Of a stretch of 6,480 nt of DNA, positions 5,791-6,480 are shown one piece after another. The stretch comes from Desulfovibrionaceae bacterium (lineage in GTDB: Bacteria; Desulfobacterota; Desulfovibrionia; Desulfovibrionales; Desulfovibrionaceae). Where the stretch lies: NCBI GenBank assembly GCA_900770205.1, contig CAAGJV010000370.1, positions 1 to 6,480 on the forward strand. Direction: 5' to 3'. Position 1 is the first letter of the stretch, and every line of letters starts with the position of its first letter. The notes beneath the pieces were generated by a model, which worked only from the letters and a program-made list of their open reading frames with translations, did not search any database and was not told where the DNA came from. The translations under genes were made by a program, and so were the position numbers.

Positions 5791-5822
5791 ATATTAAGAA
5801 AATGTATGAAAAAATCATACAT
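5791..5822 (-). promoter_or_regulatory. Perfect 8-5-8 palindrome and candidate promoter upstream of the oxidoreductase
   Basis: ATGTATGA (5802-5809) and TCATACAT (5815-5822) form a perfect inverted repeat around AAAAA, centred about 86 bp before the oxidoreductase start. The arms are one helical turn apart, as for a dimeric repressor of the TetR or MarR sort. On the minus strand a weak -10 TAATAT (5796-5791) would put its -35 at 5819-5814, inside the palindrome, so binding would block or replace -35 recognition. The regulator is unknown and is not encoded in this window. Confidence 0.5.
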
Positions 5823-5848
5823 GGCGGCTGTTTTTTTATTACTTAAAA

Positions 5849-5865
5849 ATGAAATTATTTTTCAT
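5849..5865 (+). promoter_or_regulatory. Fur-like box, upstream copy
   Basis: ATGAAA-TTATT-TTTCAT is a perfect inverted repeat, extended by one base pair on each side (5848-5866). It matches 15 of 17 positions of WTGAAAATNATTTTCAW, the Fur motif I remember from comparative work on Desulfovibrio. Its centre lies 28 bp upstream of the second box. Two boxes suggest cooperative Fur binding at this promoter. Confidence 0.45.
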
Positions 5866-5870
5866 TATTA

Positions 5871-5899
5871 TTGATTTTGAAAATGTATTTCATTATGTT
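5871..5899 (+). promoter_or_regulatory. Promoter with Fur-like box in the spacer, for the DUF6110-like gene
   Basis: TTGATT (5871-5876) and TATGTT (5894-5899) are separated by 17 nt. The spacer itself (5877-5893) is a Fur-like palindrome with arms TGAAA and TTTCA around 5 nt. It matches 15 of 17 positions of WTGAAAATNATTTTCAW. A repressor bound there would exclude RNA polymerase. Transcription would begin near 5906 and give a leader of about 60 nt before the ATG at 5966. Confidence 0.5.
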
Positions 5900-5965
5900 T
5901 GCGTTCCGGGTTATCTGAAAGGCTTTTATCGGGAAAGAAGATCCCTTGAGAAAGAAGAGATCGTT

Positions 5966-6211
5966 ATGAATGAGAATTTGAAGTATGGCTTGTTTTTTCT
6001 TGGAGGAGCGGCCTTTGGTGCTCTTGGCGCGGTGGCGGTAAGCAGGGGAAAGCTGGACCTCAAGCCCTTTGCCACGGAACTTCTGAGCCGCGGGCTGGAT
6101 GCAAGGGATGCGCTTCTTACCAAGGCGGAAACGGTGCGCGAATCCGTGGAAGACATGGTGGCCGAAGCAAAGGCGGCTTCTGATCAGCGCAAAGTGCAGG
6201 ATCAGGCCTAA
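5966..6211 (+). CDS. Small single-TM protein, DUF6110-like
   Basis: Predicted membrane-anchored protein of 81 residues. A glycine-rich hydrophobic segment (about 7-25, with G8, G13, G14, G18 and G21) resembles a packing helix. It is followed by SRGKLDLKPF and an amphipathic, charged helix (about 35-75: LLSRGLDARDALLTKAETVRESVEDMVAEAKAA without a break). This layout fits the DUF6110 proteins I remember beside HMA-domain and P-type ATPase genes in Desulfovibrio; that family call is from memory. ATG 5966 is chosen over an in-frame ATG at 5849 because the extension would start inside a Fur-like box and upstream of the promoter. A weak GAAGAG lies 7 nt before it. Function is unknown; context suggests metal handling at a membrane. 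A strong terminator follows 34 nt after the stop. Confidence 0.8.
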   Translation: MNENLKYGLFFLGGAAFGALGAVAVSRGKLDLKPFATELLSRGLDARDALLTKAETVRESVEDMVAEAKAASDQRKVQDQA

Positions 6212-6245
6212 CGCGGTTGCCTCCGGCAAGGATGACGGTTCTTCT

Positions 6246-6280
6246 GCCCGGTGCCCGCCTTCGCGGGGCCGGGCTTTTTT
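6246..6280 (+). terminator. Strong Rho-independent terminator
   Basis: GCCCGG (6246-6251) pairs with CCGGGC (6269-6274), and CCCGC (6254-6258) pairs with GCGGG (6263-6267) around the loop CTTC. A small internal bulge separates the two stems. Six T residues follow (6275-6280). This should end most transcripts of the DUF6110-like gene before the HMA gene. Confidence 0.9.
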
Positions 6281-6347
6281 ATGAGGGAAGCGCTCGATAC
6301 GCGTTTTTATGACTGAGGGTGTCTGGCCGGATACCTGTGGAGTTTTC

Positions 6348-6480
6348 ATGAATTTTAATGTGGTTCACTATATACCGGGGCGGGTTCGCTTCCGCTGTGC
6401 AAGGGGCTTTGGCCTTGGCACGGCAACGATGCTGGCCGATGGCTTGAATGCCCTTGGCGGTGTGGAAGGAGTTCGCGTCA
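6348..6480 (+). CDS. HMA2-like domain protein, N-terminal part only
   Basis: An ATG at 6348 opens a frame that stays open to the window edge, giving 44 residues. GGAG at 6339-6342 lies 5 nt before it. The start reads MNFNVVHYIPGRVRFRCARG, followed by a helix and LNALGGVEGVRV. This is the pattern of HMA2-type domains (VVHxxPGRxRFR ... LxxLxGVxxVxV), which have the heavy-metal-associated ferredoxin-like fold but no CxxC metal site. These proteins usually sit beside, or are fused to, a metal-transporting P1B-type ATPase. No promoter is evident in the 67 nt after the terminator, so expression may depend on read-through. Confidence 0.75.
   Translation, partial: MNFNVVHYIPGRVRFRCARGFGLGTATMLADGLNALGGVEGVRV

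Noticed and set aside
5804..5820. NikR operator, because the half-sites GTATGA and TCATAC match the E. coli NikR site
   Set aside because: NikR half-sites in E. coli are 16 nt apart. Here the gap is 5 nt, which a NikR tetramer would not be expected to bind in the same way.
5727..5822. N-terminal extension of the oxidoreductase to an ATG at 5822
   Set aside because: It would translate the promoter and half of the palindrome. The ATG at 5726 has a good GGAG and starts where the family normally starts.
4848..5846. 332-codon open frame on the plus strand
   Set aside because: Antisense shadow of the oxidoreductase N-terminal half; no domain and no convincing ribosome site.
5849..5965. N-terminal extension of the DUF6110-like protein to an ATG at 5849
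   Set aside because: It starts in a Fur-like box, upstream of the promoter, and has no ribosome site. The compact 81-residue protein fits the expected layout.
6217..6229. Hairpin TTGCC-N3-GGCAA just after the DUF6110-like gene
   Set aside because: Short stem with no T-run; the terminator at 6246-6280 accounts for transcript ending.
1..6480. CRISPR array, tRNA, rRNA, insertion sequence or phage attachment site
   Set aside because: No regularly spaced repeats, no cloverleaf or rRNA-like stretch, no transposase or integrase, and no terminal inverted repeats with target duplication were found by eye on either strand.

Overview
The window looks like chromosome of a Gram-negative anaerobe of the Desulfovibrionaceae type, such as a gut Desulfovibrio, Bilophila or Mailhella relative. 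This is an inference. It rests on moderately GC-rich genes separated by AT-rich promoters, a Cpx-type two-component system, a clostridial-style enoate reductase, a DUF6110/HMA gene pair, and Fur-like boxes that fit the motif I recall for Desulfovibrio. No rRNA, tRNA, CRISPR array, insertion sequence or phage gene is visible.

Left part (1-2798, + strand). An AT-rich regulatory region (1-319) leads into three tightly overlapping genes: a CpxR-like response regulator (320-1012), a CpxA-like sensor kinase with a very small periplasmic loop (1009-2088), and a PAP2-family membrane phosphatase (2085-2798). Both junctions are ATGA overlaps, which indicates translational coupling. The promoter region holds two exact GTAAC-N5-GTAAC direct repeats (4-18 and 180-194). 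They have the spacing of CpxR boxes, and the second sits over the -35 position of a TATGAT -10 element. This points to an autoregulated envelope-stress operon whose output includes a lipid phosphatase.

Middle (2829-5726, - strand). A BirA-type biotin ligase with an N-terminal HTH (3626-2829) converges on the phosphatase gene. It lacks the usual C-terminal domain and has Ser where E. coli BirA has Arg118. Upstream of it on the same strand is a 645-residue FMN/[4Fe-4S]/FAD oxidoreductase of the 2,4-dienoyl-CoA reductase/2-enoate reductase family (5726-3789). The 162-bp gap between the two holds three alternating copies of a GCATGCCC element and a 27-nt homopurine tract.

Right part (5727-6480). 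A 239-bp AT-rich divergent promoter region contains a perfect 8-5-8 palindrome on the oxidoreductase side. On the other side are two Fur-like boxes, one filling exactly the spacer of a -35/-10 pair. They precede a small one-TM protein resembling DUF6110 (5966-6211), a strong intrinsic terminator (6246-6280), and the start of an HMA2-like domain protein (6348 to the window edge). A Fur-controlled DUF6110-HMA pair is what I would expect at the start of a metal P1B-ATPase locus, possibly a ferrosome (fez)-type cluster. The deciding gene lies beyond the window.
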